Both the position numbers and the translations under genes were made by a program. From Spinacia oleracea (Eukaryota > Streptophyta > Magnoliopsida > Caryophyllales > Amaranthaceae), in contig NC_079487.1 in NCBI RefSeq assembly GCF_020520425.1, positions 112,192,141 to 112,256,140 on the forward strand: 64,000 nucleotides of DNA, given 5' to 3'. Of this stretch, positions 1-10,504 are shown one piece after another (position 1 is the stretch's first letter; every line of letters begins with the position of its first letter). The notes beneath the pieces are model-generated. The model was given only the letters and a program-made list of their open reading frames with translations, did not search any database and had not been told where the DNA came from.

Positions 1-729
1 AACTTGTTGTACGGAGAAGAATACAATACACTCGTTATATATATCGAATCCTCTTTTTTAAATGCATCTTTACATATATACTATCGAAAAAGGGATTACC
101 TTATGTAGACAAGGTTCGTCATCTCAGCAGAAGAAGAATTAGCCCTTTTTGAAATTGTTTGTAGTTGGTTAAAAATACGAGGGAAATGAATTAAACTGAA
201 CTGAACTGAACTGAATTAAATGATATGATAAATTAAGCTACGGAAGGATAAATCCAAAGAGATTGCATGATCCACAAACAGACTTTGCATAAAAATAGCT
301 AAGTTGGGATCAATGCGATCCCTTTGGATTCCTCCTCCAGCTGCTGTTAGCTAGGAACACAATCAACTAAACACCACTTCGATCTTTCTGTTTCTCTCTC
401 TCTATACCAAGTATTTGTTTCTCTCTCTTGTGGGTACAGGGATGAGAATTGAGTGGAAGCATGAGGCTCTACTTAAATAAGAAAAGGGCTCCAAAACGCA
501 CTATATATAAATGAGCCTACTATTCTCATACTGTATGATCTAAGCTAAGCTAGCTCATGTGTTTACAATTCTTCTTTTACTATTATAAATAGGCAGACCA
601 TTATTCGATCTACTTGGTCCCATCTACCCCTTCATACTATTAATTATTGCTCTGTTTATGACGATGTGTCGTTCTATTCATCTGATTTATTATTAAACCC
701 TCGACTTATTTTTGTTGTCCATAACATAA
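1..729. other. Non-coding flank, no gene recognised
   Basis: No ORF or family resemblance is visible. There is a short ACTGA pentamer run near 190-216, a CT-rich stretch near 390-430, and a TATA-like TATATATAAAT at about 502-512. This could be the promoter side of a gene outside the window, but no transcript is supported inside it. Confidence 0.4.
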
Positions 730-732
730 TTA

Positions 733-980
733 CACTGCAAGAATTTGTATATTTAATGACAACCTAATTACGACGGTTCAAAAATCCCGTCGCAAAACAA
801 CCAAACAAAGACAGGAACAATCGTTGCAAATGTCTTTTTACGACGGGTTAACGACGGAATTTTCATTAATGACGGCCCCCTTAATGACGGGTTCACGACA
901 AGAAATTCCGTCATTAATCAACGATTATTGACCTTTAATGATGGGGTTTCCCGTCGTTAATTGAACAATTTCCTGCAGTG
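733..980. mobile_element. CACTA-type non-autonomous miniature element
   Basis: The element begins CACTGCAAGAATTTG and ends CAATTTCCTGCAGTG, so its ends are inverted repeats starting CACTG. It is flanked by a perfect 3-bp target duplication TTA (730-732 and 981-983). Both the CACTG termini and the 3-bp duplication are hallmarks of the CACTA (En/Spm) superfamily. The 248-bp interior is non-coding and made of repeated GACGG / CCGTC words in both orientations, the sub-terminal repeats typical of these elements. No transposase is present, so it would have to be moved in trans. Confidence 0.85.
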
Positions 981-983
981 TTA

Positions 984-1315
984 TCCTCATTATAACTAAT
1001 TTAAAGTTTTGAAATGTTTTTTTCACGATTTGTACAAAGGCTAATGATATGTGCGGTGTTTAGGGTTCTAAGTAAGCATTTAATGCATTTCCTAAGTATG
1101 CAAAGGGATGTCGCCGAGCCGAGCAACGTGTTTGGTTGTTCGAGGTTTAAATCGTTTAAGGTTTACATTGTTTGAGCTTAGCTCACAAGTAGCTCGTTTA
1201 AGTTCGAGTCGAGCTAAATCAATATAATTGAGCTTTTGATAAACGAGTAGATCACATTTAAACCAACAGAATAGGGATCGTTCTGTATCATTGTCAATTT
1301 CTAGCTTTTGATTTA
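984..1315. repeat. Decayed GAGCCGAGC/AGCTCG-rich repeat
   Basis: Between about 1100 and 1235 the sequence is rich in GAGC and GCTC words and starts near AGGGATGTCGCCGAGCC. A similar terminus in inverse orientation (GGCTCATTGACATCCCTA) lies at about 5448-5466. This looks like a degraded hAT-like non-autonomous family. The minus-strand ORF here is not convincing as a gene. Confidence 0.35.
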
Positions 1316-1505
1316 TGACAAATTTGTTAGGGTTATGAATTTTCCTTGTGTTTGCATTGCATATCATTTGTGTTATATAGTACAACTTTGGCTATGAGCT
1401 TCCTAAGTTTAAATTAACCACAAGCCAAACCTACAAAGCCCAATATATACAAGATATTAAATACATAAGCCTTAATGAATAAACCCTAATGAATAAACCC
1501 TAATA
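1316..1505 (-). repeat. 3' LTR of degenerate copia element
   Basis: This repeat shares most of its length with 3814-3982. It starts TGACAAATTTGTTAGGG on the plus strand. On the minus strand the expected LTR start TG appears mutated to TA (TATTAGGG) next to the polypurine tract. It also has a 14-bp internal duplication (GAATAAACCCTAAT twice) absent from the other LTR. Confidence 0.8.
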
Positions 1506-1512
1506 CCCTTTC

Positions 1513-3090
1513 TCAAATTGGAGCATGGAGATCACAAATGCCTAACTTGTAGAGTAAATACAAATTTTTTCTCTTGCCTAATGCCTTCGTTAAAATGTCA
1601 GCAAATTGATTGTCTGTAGAAACCTAACTATTGGTAATAATACCCTCCTAAATAGCATCTATATCTCGTACATAGTGACAATCAATCTCTATATGCTTCG
1701 TGCGTTCGTGAAATACGGGATTGTGAGCAATGTGTAGAGCGGACTTACTGTCACAAAACAAAGCCATGGCATGGGGGTGAGCAACACCAATACTAAGAAG
1801 TAAGGGTTTAAGCCACCTCAACTCCGAAGTAATGGTTTCCATAGCACGGTACTCGACCTCCGCAGACGAGCGAGAAACAACATGTTGCTTCTTGATTTTC
1901 CAAGACATTGGGAAACCACCAAGAAATACCATCCAACCCACGAGAGATCTCCAAGTCAAGGGGAAGCTTGCCCATTCAGAATCGCACCAATTAGACAAAT
2001 TAAGTAAATCACAGTCAGTCCACAGAAGAATCCCTTGGCCAGGGAACCCTTTCAAATAACACACGGCCCAAATAGCGGCATCCCAATGATCTTGTCGCGG
2101 AACTTGCATAAACTGCGCTAATATGTGAACTGTATAAGCCAAATCATAACGAGCGAATGACAGATAAATAAGACAACCCACAAGGCACCGATATGGTTCC
2201 GGATCATCGAGAAGAGAACCACTTGCAAGAGCGAGAATATGATTTTGTTCGATTGGAAATCTTGCACGTTTCATACCTAATAATCCCGCTTCTGCAATAA
2301 TATCAAGAGTATATTTTCGTTGACATATAAAAATTCCCTCTGGACTACGGGCCACCTCAATTCCAAGAAAATACTTCAACACGCCCAAATCTTTCATATG
2401 AAAATATTTGCCCAAATAGTGTTTGAAAGAAGCAATATAGCAAAAGAGTCATTATTAGATATAATTAAATCATCAACGTACACAAGCACATTAAGTTGAA
2501 CCTTTCCCTTTGTGAAAGTAAAGAGAGAATAGTCTGAGTAGGGCTGAAGGAAACCTCGTACAATTCCGTAACGATGCAACTAACTTAGAAAACCAACACC
2601 TAGGTGCTTGTTTCAGACCATAAAGCGATTTCTTCAAGCGACAAACCATTTCGGGTTTGTCGACGTTAAAATCGGGTGACAGTTTCATGTATACCTCCTC
2701 ATCTAGGTCACCATGCAAAAATTCATTATGAACGTCCATCTGATGCAACTCTCGATTCTTTGTTGCTGCGACTGCAAGAAAAGCACGAACAATAACCATT
2801 TTTTCCACCAGAGAAAACGTCTCATTATAATTAATGCATGTAACATGATGATTCCCAAAAATGACCAAACGTGCTTTTAGATGCTCAATTTTACCATTCG
2901 CATGAAACTTGATTTTATAAACCCATTTGCATCCACGAGCTTTCTTATCGGGCAGTAAGTCTTCCATGACCCAAGTCTCATTTTCCTCGAGCCCCCCAAT
3001 TTCTTTTTGCATTGCTTCCCTCCAACCGGCATCTTTCATGGCCTCATTAAAAGTTTTAGGCTCAAGTCCTGCAATTACAACTGCAAGAAA
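1513..3090 (-). pseudogene. Copia pol remnant: reverse transcriptase and RNase H
   Basis: Reading leftward from about 3090, the translation shows the start of a copia RT ([15 protein letters not shown], then CKWVYKIK and KARLV), then [19 protein letters not shown] and [12 protein letters not shown]. The frame shifts around 2400-2580, in the region that retains VYVDDLIIS. It continues through MKDLGVLKYFLGIEVA into an RNase H domain (WCDSEWAS, SRSSAEVEYRAM, CDSKSALHIAHNP, HERTKHIEIDCHYVRD). A stop at about 1648 is followed by in-family sequence (FADILTKALGKRK) that runs on to 1513. Frameshifts and internal stops make it a pseudogene. Confidence 0.85.
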
Positions 3091-3134
3091 TATACTGTGT
3101 CGTATTAAAAAAATGTCACAATTCACAAAATGTG

Positions 3135-3676
3135 TTATAGGATAAAGAGTACCTCAACCTTGTTACAAGAACATTTCCCGCACTCACAAGCACGCAACAG
3201 CTTGAATTGAACTAAATCGTCATACAGACCCATCAGAGTAGTGTAGTATTCCTCCATGGACATTCCCTTACCTTGTTTGCAAGCCACAATTTCTCCACGA
3301 AGCTGTTGTAGTCGAGGCTCATTAGCAATGCCGTATTTCTTGGCTAAGTAATCCCACAATTTCTTAGCATTATCATGAAATGGAATAGATGTAGAAATCT
3401 TGGGCTCCCTACTCTTTAACATCCATCCATGAAACAAGCATAGAGTTAACCGTGACCCAATCAAGTTGCTTCTTCTTCTCCATAAGTTGTGTGATTGTTC
3501 CATCAACAAACCCGGCCATACTTTCGGCGCAATTGTAGCGAGAGCCGCACAACCCTATTCCATGCCATATACTTATTTCCACCCTGTAACAATACACGAG
3601 TGATAACAATCCCCGATTGGTCTCCATAACTCAAGTAATATGGAGACACGGGATCACTTTTGCCGTCGTTATCCAT
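3135..3676 (-). pseudogene. Copia gag remnant
   Basis: The likely original start is the minus-strand ATG at 3674-3676 (MDNDGKSDPVSPYYL), placed after the primer binding site and a short leader as in copia elements. The typical gag core follows, in two frames: SIPFHDNAKKLWDYLAKKYG, LQQLRGEIVACKQG, EEYYTTLMGLYDDL. It stops after CECGKCSCNK without reaching a zinc knuckle. The next recognisable coding sequence is already RT, so protease and integrase were deleted between about 3090 and 3160. At least one frameshift lies near 3409-3510. Confidence 0.8.
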
Positions 3677-3800
3677 GAGAATTTGAGAACAAGCTACACA
3701 AAAGAAGTTGGAAAAAAAGTCCGTGAGGTAAACGGCGAGGCAAATAAAAAATATAGGTGAAGAAAATTTACGTTAAGATGATAGGGTTTGCTAGGCTACT

Positions 3801-3813
3801 AGGTCTGATACCA
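3801..3813 (-). other. Primer binding site of degenerate copia element
   Basis: The minus strand reads TGGTATCAGACCT immediately inside the LTR end. Its first nine bases match the TGGTATCAG start of the initiator-Met-tRNA site used by plant copia elements. Confidence 0.75.
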
Positions 3814-3982
3814 TGACAAGTTTGTTAGGGTTATGAATTTCCTTGTGTTTGCATTGCATATCATTTGTGTTATATAGTACAACTTTGGCTATGAGCTTCC
3901 TAGGTCTAACTTAATCACAAGCTAAATCTACAAAGCCCAATATACAAGATATTAAATACATAGGCCTTAATGAATAATCCCT
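3814..3982 (-). repeat. 5' LTR of degenerate copia element
   Basis: Direct repeat of 1316-1505, starting TGACAAGTTTGTTAGGG on the plus strand. It diverges by scattered substitutions and loses similarity after GAATAATCCCT, so the outer end is eroded. Confidence 0.8.
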
Positions 3983-4271
3983 GGTAGTTTATTAACAATG
4001 TTTTCACTTTTATCCAAAATTTGATCGATATTGGGAAAGTTTGAGAAATTTAACACCCCAATGAGAAATGTCAGAGATTTAATACCAGGTACGTGAATTT
4101 GATTGATTAATTAAAATAATCAATTGACACGAATTTTGACTGAATGTTAGTCTCATTATGTTACAATATGAAAAGAAATATTCAAAACATAAAGATATAA
4201 AAGGGACGTCCAAAACATAATTGCATTGTTTAAGGAGAAAAAATATGAATTCTTATCCACATTAATTATTT

Positions 4272-4326
4272 GCTAAATCAATAAATCGATCTTTTGATAA
4301 ACGAGTAGATCAAATTTAAACCAACA
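4272..4326. repeat. Second copy of a ~53-bp flank sequence (other copy 1213-1266)
   Basis: Both copies contain CTTTTGATAAACGAGTAGAT followed by a near-identical tail ending TTTAAACCAACA, and a similar GCTAAATCAATA upstream. They are direct repeats on either side of the copia element 1316-3985 but lie 50 bp and about 290 bp away from its ends, so they are not its target duplication. Confidence 0.75.
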
Positions 4327-4328
4327 TA

Positions 4329-5068
4329 CTTCTTCCATTCCGGAAATATCGCACCATAGTTGACTTTTACCCCTCTAACTATTACTTTGACTCTTAATAT
4401 CTCAAATTGTGTGCAAGTAAAAATTATAAAAAATTATAAAAAATTAATATTTAGAAAATATATATCGTTACGAATCTAAGAGCAAGATCAAGGGAGTCTT
4501 GTCTTAAGATTTTCTTCATTTTCCTTGGCAGCATTTCATTAATATTAACTAATTAAATTATTGTTAAAACTCCTTAAGATTCAATCAAATTTAGCTCTAA
4601 GAGAATGATCAGCCCCAAATATTAAGACTTGAATTGTGCTGACATGGCATATGATTCATCAGTCTTAAGATCACACATATAGAAATTGTAGCATTGAAGT
4701 AGACAAGTCTTATCAAAGTCTTAAAGTGAGTCTTGAAAAATTAAGACTCAACTTTAGACTTGGTTTGTGAGTTAAATTAAATAATAAAATGATACTTTAC
4801 ATAAATTTACAAGTCTTAAATGATTTAATGGGTGAAGAGCTAAATTTGATTGAATCTTAAGGAGTCTTAACAATAATTTAATTATTTTATATTAATGATA
4901 TGCTGACATGGCAAATGAAGAAAATTTTAAGACAAGACCCCCTTAATCTTGCTCTAACATGACCCCACATGACTAAAATTTTCTTACATACGAATCACAA
5001 AAAAGGGCAAAGTCGTAATGTGAATAGTGTCAAAAACAAATGGTGCAACATTTTCCGAATGGAGGAAG
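4329..5068. mobile_element. Stowaway-type miniature element (host of a nested element)
   Basis: The ends are inverted repeats (CTTCTTCCATTCCGG on the left; CCGAATGGAGGAAG on the right, extending to GCACCA/TGGTGC) flanked by TA (4327-4328 and 5069-5070). TA duplication and CTYCYTCC termini place it with Tc1/mariner-derived Stowaway elements. It is 740 bp because another element is inserted at 4480-4954; without that and its 3-bp duplication it would be about 262 bp. Confidence 0.85.
4480..4954. mobile_element. Tourist/PIF-Harbinger-like foldback miniature element
   Basis: It starts GAGCAAGATCAAGGGAGTC and ends in the inverse CCCTTAATCTTGCTC, flanked by TAA on both sides (4477-4479 and 4955-4957). 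The inverted repeats extend inward for well over 100 bp (including TCAATCAAATTTAGCTCT against AGAGCTAAATTTGATTGA), so most of the element could fold back on itself. A 3-bp TAA/TTA duplication is typical of PIF/Harbinger derivatives. No coding capacity. It lies inside 4329-5068 and is therefore younger. Confidence 0.8.
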
Positions 5069-5070
5069 TA

Positions 5071-6495
5071 TTAATAATTACGGAGTACATGATACGAGTA
5101 GTGTTTTATAATAACTAATTAAAAAAAAGTTTGCATTATAGACTTATAATTAGTAGTACTATTTTATAAATCTAAATAATATACGCATAATATCATTAGT
5201 GTATATATTTTGGTAACCTTTTGTGTGTAGTTACTACGGGGTGTAAATAAGGATATGTCATAATTTTTAAAATTCGAGCTTAAATGAGATTTTAAATGAG
5301 CGTGTAAACGAACATAAGCGGGCTTATTAATATTATTACTAACGAGTTGTTCGCAAGCCCAAATTAATCGAATGTAAGTCGTTCAGACTTGATCGAGCTT
5401 TGATCGAGCTTTGACAAAGTTTGTTCACAGATTATTTATAAACGTATTGGCTCATTGACATCCCTATGCGATCTAAAAGTACGAACCTGGGATTGTTGTT
5501 ACAGGTCAGCCAATGCAGACATGAAGCTTTTGGGGTGAGAATTTCGGGTTCAAAACAAGCTCGATCTTCTGGGTGTAAACTCGAGTTTTCAGATAAGACA
5601 TGCATCATCATCCGCCATTAATGGGGTTGTGGTGTTCTTCGAGTTTGCGCATGTGACTGGTCTAGGAGCTGAGTTCCCTAGCTTTGTTTTCTGGGTTCCA
5701 TGAGCTTTAGGTTGTTGCTTGCTGAGGCCTTCCCATGGCGTCGATGGAGGTACGTGGTCACGTCTTCGAAACCTCTCAACAACAAAATCTAATAAGTTTT
5801 TAACCTATGAAATTAATATGTTTGAGTACGAATTATCTTATTTATCTCTAAACTCACATTAAATTTCAATTTTGCAAAGAATACTGCAAAAAGATGCATT
5901 TCTCTTTAATATTAGTTCCACATTGCTTATTGGTCTTCTACGTACGTGGTACATCGCGATCGGTTAGGCATGTGATTTTCAAGCATTGAATAAACGTCCC
6001 ACATTGAAACCATTGGAAAACATTGAACTGTTTATATATTGCAAGTGCAGTTAAAATTATGTGTTACAGTGGTTACGGGTTATTACTACTTTCACTGTAT
6101 AAAAAAGAAAAATTTGTTAATATTACCTAGTTTTTTATTTTTTGGGTACATTACACAAATTTGTAGCTAAAGTCACACAGAATCTTGTTAAATCCATATC
6201 AAATTATCAATGTTAGTTTTCTATTATTTATACTGAATAGTTAGAAATATATACGTACTAAGTTGTGAATCAACCAATATTAAATTTCAACCGTTGCAAT
6301 TTGCAACTAAAAAAAATAAGAGAGTACTTTTAACACTTCGATTCAAATCCATACAAACTTTATTGAAGAGTTATCTTATGTGTTGAATCTTGATGTTTGA
6401 ATATTACCTAATACATTGGAGTGAGGATTCTCTTCCGTTATCAAACCACAACACTTACAATTTTTAAAATGTGAGATTTGAGGATTATTCTTGCG
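5071..6495. other. Intergenic, no gene; contains a decayed repeat terminus
   Basis: At about 5272-5466 there is AGCTT/GAGC-rich sequence ending GGCTCATTGACATCCCTA, a hAT-like terminus related to the one near 1101. The rest is AT-rich sequence without recognisable coding or repeats. Confidence 0.4.
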
Positions 6496-6839
6496 TGGAC
6501 CTGGTCCATAATAATATTAGTGTGCACCCAAAACTCAACAGTTTTCTCTAGCACCCTTTTTACACTCATAGTGACCTTTATTGTTCATATAGTAACTTTA
6601 ATAAATTAAACACCAAAATTCTTAGACGTAATAACCATTTTTTGAAGCATAGTAACCCTATGTTTTTAAAAGCGAATTGTGACTTAAAATCACATTATCC
6701 AAGCACAACATGTATTAACGACACTAATTTGATATTTTTTTCATAATATTCCTAATAAAATGCCAAAATAAATTAGGAACAAATTCTTAACTTTATTTTA
6801 AGGCATGGTCCACAATAAATTTAGTGTGGACCAAGTCCA
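6496..6839. mobile_element. Miniature inverted-repeat element, family unassigned
   Basis: The left end TGGACCTGGTCCATAATAA and right end AATTTAGTGTGGACCAAGTCCA are inverted repeats of roughly 34 bp with some mismatch. The right end is also locally palindromic (GGTCCAC ... GTGGACC). I could not find a convincing target duplication, so the superfamily is open. Confidence 0.6.
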
Positions 6840-6903
6840 TTTAAGAATTGATGGAGATTTGATAGTTTAAATTGTTATAGGTTATCCTGCATCTTAAAAC
6901 GCC

Positions 6904-7151
6904 AACTTTTGTGTAAGACCGCCTTACCGGAAAGACCACTTTGGTTGCTTAACTAATTAGTTCCATTTCTTAACTAATTGATTACATTGCTTAATTAATT
7001 GATTCAATTGCTTAACTAATTAATTCCCTTGCTTAACTAATCGGTTTCAATACTTAACTAATTAGTTCAAGTGCTTAACTAATTGGTTCCATTGCTTAAC
7101 TTATATGACACCAAGGTGGTCTTTTGTGTAAGACCGTCTTATAGAAAAGTT
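6904..7151. mobile_element. Miniature element with internal 20-bp tandem repeats
   Basis: Ends are inverse copies around AACTTTTGTGTAAGACCGCC and GACCGTCTTATAGAAAAGTT. The interior is about seven imperfect copies of a ~20-bp unit, TTGCTTAACTAATTAGTTCC. The same end and internal unit occur at 40,554-41,068, showing a dispersed family. Confidence 0.7.
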
Positions 7152-8004
7152 AGTAATCTAAAAATCACCCACTACCTTAAAAAAAACGTACGTAAAATAT
7201 ACGTTCAAAAGAAAATTACGGAGTAAATATTACTCCTACTACTTTCTAGAAAGAAAATCAATCTAACAGCTCAAACTGCCAAATCATTGATAAAAGCAAA
7301 AGAAACTTTAAATTCATAGAGTTTGGCCGTTTGGGTAGATCACTAGATCATATCTTAATTAATCGGAGTAGCAATGTAGCATCTACAGTTGTTTTCTTTT
7401 GTGATTTACCAAATCATGTTTAATTAGCTAGTAGCTACCTATAAATTACAAGTAGGACCCTAATCTTTATTACTCTAAACCAAACACATGGGGTATTATA
7501 CCTAAAAGTGAAGTGCTATTTGGTTGACCATTCCCTTTTCTTGTTCAAAGTTAAGCTTAACAGCTAGATTGGTGGGTGGTTGTGTGCTAATGTTAGTATC
7601 ATCATTTATTATCTTGATTATCCTATTTCTTAATATATTAAGCCAAGAGATAGTGGTCCTAATCCCATACTCCTTAATGTCCTTATATGTCCCTACCCCC
7701 TTTAATCCCAACTTTAATTGTTCCTTCTATCAATATTCAATCCTTCAATAGGGAATAAATTCTTCTTATGTGTGTGCTCTATTTTTCATGCACATTAAAA
7801 AGAGAAAAAGAATAAGGAAAGTATCAATCGCCGTCCACGTTACATTGTTATATATTTGTTGTTTTTTTTATAAAGGAAAGGTACACGAAGCATATATGCC
7901 ATCAACCATCATGTATTCGTGTACGTATGTATCTAAAGTGAAACAATACAAGATCGAAAAGGTTCACACATACGGAAGTGAACATGACGAAGAAGCTCTG
8001 GAGT
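7152..8004. other. Intergenic, short ORFs not supported
   Basis: The ORFs here (up to 99 codons) overlap on opposite strands, lack domain signatures, and the longest runs into the repeat at 8005. I see no gene. Confidence 0.4.
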
Positions 8005-8262
8005 ATCCTGTTCTGTTCACCTTATTTCCACTTCTTTCAGGAAAAATAAGTTCAGATAAGTTCAGTTAAGTTTAGATAAGTTCAGATAAGTTCAGATAAA
8101 ATAAGTTCAGGAAAAATAAGGGTTGGCCAAGTACAATTTATAATTAAAATAAGTTTTGATAAGTTCTAATAAGTTCAGATAAATTCAGTTAAGTTAAGAT
8201 AAGTTCAGATAAGATAAGTTCAGTAAAAATGAGTGGAAATCAGGTGAATAGAACGCAGCCTT
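8005..8262. mobile_element. Miniature element filled with AAGTTCAGAT repeats
   Basis: The terminal repeats are CTGTTCTGTTCACCTTATTTC on the left and the inverse of CTGCGTTCTATTCACCTGAT on the right. Between them are more than ten imperfect tandem copies of a 10-11-bp unit (AAGTTCAGAT). Exact ends are uncertain by a few bases. No coding capacity. Confidence 0.7.
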
Positions 8263-8500
8263 AGCTACCTCGTTCTATGAACTTTGAATACAAATTGTTG
8301 GACAAACAACTACTGGTGTTGATGATCGAGCATCGGCAGACCTAGCTATATCATCTCATCTTCAACAAAAAGCGCAACTTACCTTAATGGTTGAATCTAC
8401 CTCTACCCTACGAATTATATATTGTCAATTTCTCATAATATAGGTTCCCGATATTTTACTTTTACTCAAGTCCTCATTTGGAAAATTTCACAAATTATTA

Positions 8501-8921
8501 GGTACACCTGGTTGTATGTAGCTCTACATGCAATCGGATCGTTTTGTATTTTCTAATCCCTCAAAAAAATCACATTTTTCAGTTTAAAAGCACATTTTCA
8601 GTTTAAAAGCACATTTTTCAGTTTAAAATCACCTTTTTACAATTTTAATGCACATTTATTTTTCATATATTATGATATTGAATATCTTCTTCCAATTGGA
8701 AAAAGCAACCAACATCAGTTTACATATCCTCTCAAATTTTTCGCGCTCGTATGTTCATTTGTACTAACGATGTGTTATTTTGAAATGTATCTTCTTTTAA
8801 GCTATAAAAAATGTACTTTAACCTGTAAAAATGTGCTTTAAACTATAAAATTGTGCTTTTTGAGGGGTTAAAAATCATAACTACCCAGTTGTATGTAGAG
8901 CTACATACAACCGGGTGTACC
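8501..8921. mobile_element. Miniature element with ~33-bp terminal inverted repeats
   Basis: It starts GGTACACCTGGTTGTATGT and ends with the inverse ACATACAACCGGGTGTACC. Each end is itself a hairpin (GTATGTAG...CTACATAC). Inside are repeats of CAGTTTAAAAGCACATTT (8570-8660) and an inverse-like set at 8800-8870. No clear target duplication was seen. Confidence 0.7.
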
Positions 8922-10060
8922 ATTTACCAATTGGGAAAATTTCTTCCTATGTCTAATGGCATCAATTACACCACCTAGTGTACTCACTCAATAACCCACA
9001 TTCTCTCTATTTTTCTCTAATTTGAAATTAGACTATTTTCGACCCATTCTCTTCATTTAATTCAGCTATTGTCTCTAAATTCAATAAATCTTCACCATAT
9101 GGACGGAATTCGTCCTTGTTCGTTAGTCTCCCTATGGTGGAGTTAATTTTAGTATGTTTGGTTTATCGTCCCTCGTTATGGATTTTTGTAGAATTGATTC
9201 GTTGGTAAATTTTTATGCGGGATTGCAACATATATTAAATTCCCGAGTACATTAGTATGAATCAATCGAAAGTCATCCTCGCGATTATAACAAATCATTA
9301 GACCATATCTCAGAAAATATTACATGTTCTGGCATTGTATATGAGAGCCGCTCAACAATGCAGGATATATTCAACTAGTTTTGATGAAGAAAACCTTTAT
9401 TTAATTCAAATTATCATGTACAAAGTATTTGTTAATTAAATCTGTATTTCTCTTGTAAATACCTTATGACTTTTTATTAATGAATTAAATTTTCCATTAA
9501 AAAAAAAGTCATTGATCGATTTGAATCTCTTGGTAACATGAGATTTTGGTATCCTTGGTGAAAATCTATCCCTTTTTTCATTTTATATTTTTCTATACAG
9601 TCGGGCATTATAATTTAGTAATGTTTCTTTATGTGTGACAGGATTTTATCATTTTACGCATATGATTGTATCATTATTGATGACACGTGTATAATTATAT
9701 GAGCAAATGATTACATTCATGATATGATAATTACGATTAGATGATCGAATTCAACGTATTTTGGGATCTGATCCAGGACTACCGTTTTGAGGCTTCGTGG
9801 TCATAGTCAAAGTTGCATGATTCTAGAACGTGAACAATAGATCTAGAGGACGTACGTACTAATTATGTTAATTAATTAATTATAAACCTAAAACTTCCTA
9901 AGTTTAGTGCTTGCTCTAGATCTACTGTTTTTGGTTGGAATGAAACTATGAAGGAATTATTGGACGTTTGGTACGTGAGAATGGAAACATGGGAATACAT
10001 GATAGGAATTCAGAACGAGAATTAGATGAATTATTGCCTATTGACTTGTTTGGTTAGAAT
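8922..10060. other. Intergenic, no gene; possible A-tailed insertion
   Basis: A run of nine A at about 9500 follows TGAATTAAATTTTCCATT, which resembles the 3' end of a polyadenylated retroposon, but no ORF or promoter box supports one. Otherwise nothing recognisable. Confidence 0.35.
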
Positions 10061-10504
10061 GAAATGAAAAACAATTTTAGAGTAAGTTTTATGTGAGACC
10101 AATTTTAGAGTAAGTTTTCGGTGAGACCGTCATACATATAAGATGTTGATGTCATCATTAAAAAAAATATAACAATATGATGACCAAATGGAACTATTTG
10201 ATTAAAAAATATAACTATTTTATTGACTGTAATTATTGAGCATAACTATTTGATCACAATTTGTAACTATTTGATCACAATTTGTAACTATTAGATTATA
10301 AAGCACTCCATATAATTAACTATTTGATTAAAAGTATGACTAGTTAGTAAGAAATTGGTAATATATGTAAGACTGTCAATTTATAACACACTTAACCTTT
10401 TATTTGCACTAATGATATTTTGCATAAGTGCATCTAATTTGTAAGAGGAGAGATAATATTGTCTTTTATTTCATAAATCTATTTAGTAATTTCGTAATTT
10501 GTCA

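Larger units (their letters stand above)
1316..3985 (-). mobile_element. Internally deleted, degenerate Ty1/copia LTR retrotransposon
   Basis: Two related direct repeats of about 170-190 bp (1316-1505 and 3814-about 3982) bound this minus-strand element. Just inside the right LTR, 3801-3813 reads on the minus strand TGGTATCAGACCT, close to the initiator-Met-tRNA primer site of plant copia elements. A purine tract (minus strand of 1506-1514) precedes the left LTR. Between them lie only a gag fragment and the RT/RNase H part of pol. Protease and integrase are missing and the remaining frames are broken, so the copy is dead. No clean target duplication is visible, in keeping with age. Confidence 0.85.

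Noticed and set aside
3070-3165. Possible intron joining gag and RT in the decayed copia (GTACTC...TTGCAG)
   Set aside because: With either acceptor the join is out of phase with RT, so it is better explained by a deletion junction.
1101-5466. One large hAT element bounded by AGGGATGTC...GACATCCCT
   Set aside because: The two termini are related, but no matching 8-bp target duplication exists and no transposase lies between; they are more likely separate fragments.
7770-8069. 99-codon ORF
   Set aside because: Its 3' third is the AAGTTCAGAT repeat element and the rest lacks any signature.
8040-8230. Regular short repeats that might suggest a CRISPR-like array
   Set aside because: The units are contiguous and degenerate with no spacers, inside an inverted-repeat element in a plant genome.
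9300-9510. Possible SINE or processed pseudogene ending in A9
   Set aside because: No pol III boxes, ORF or target duplication could be found.
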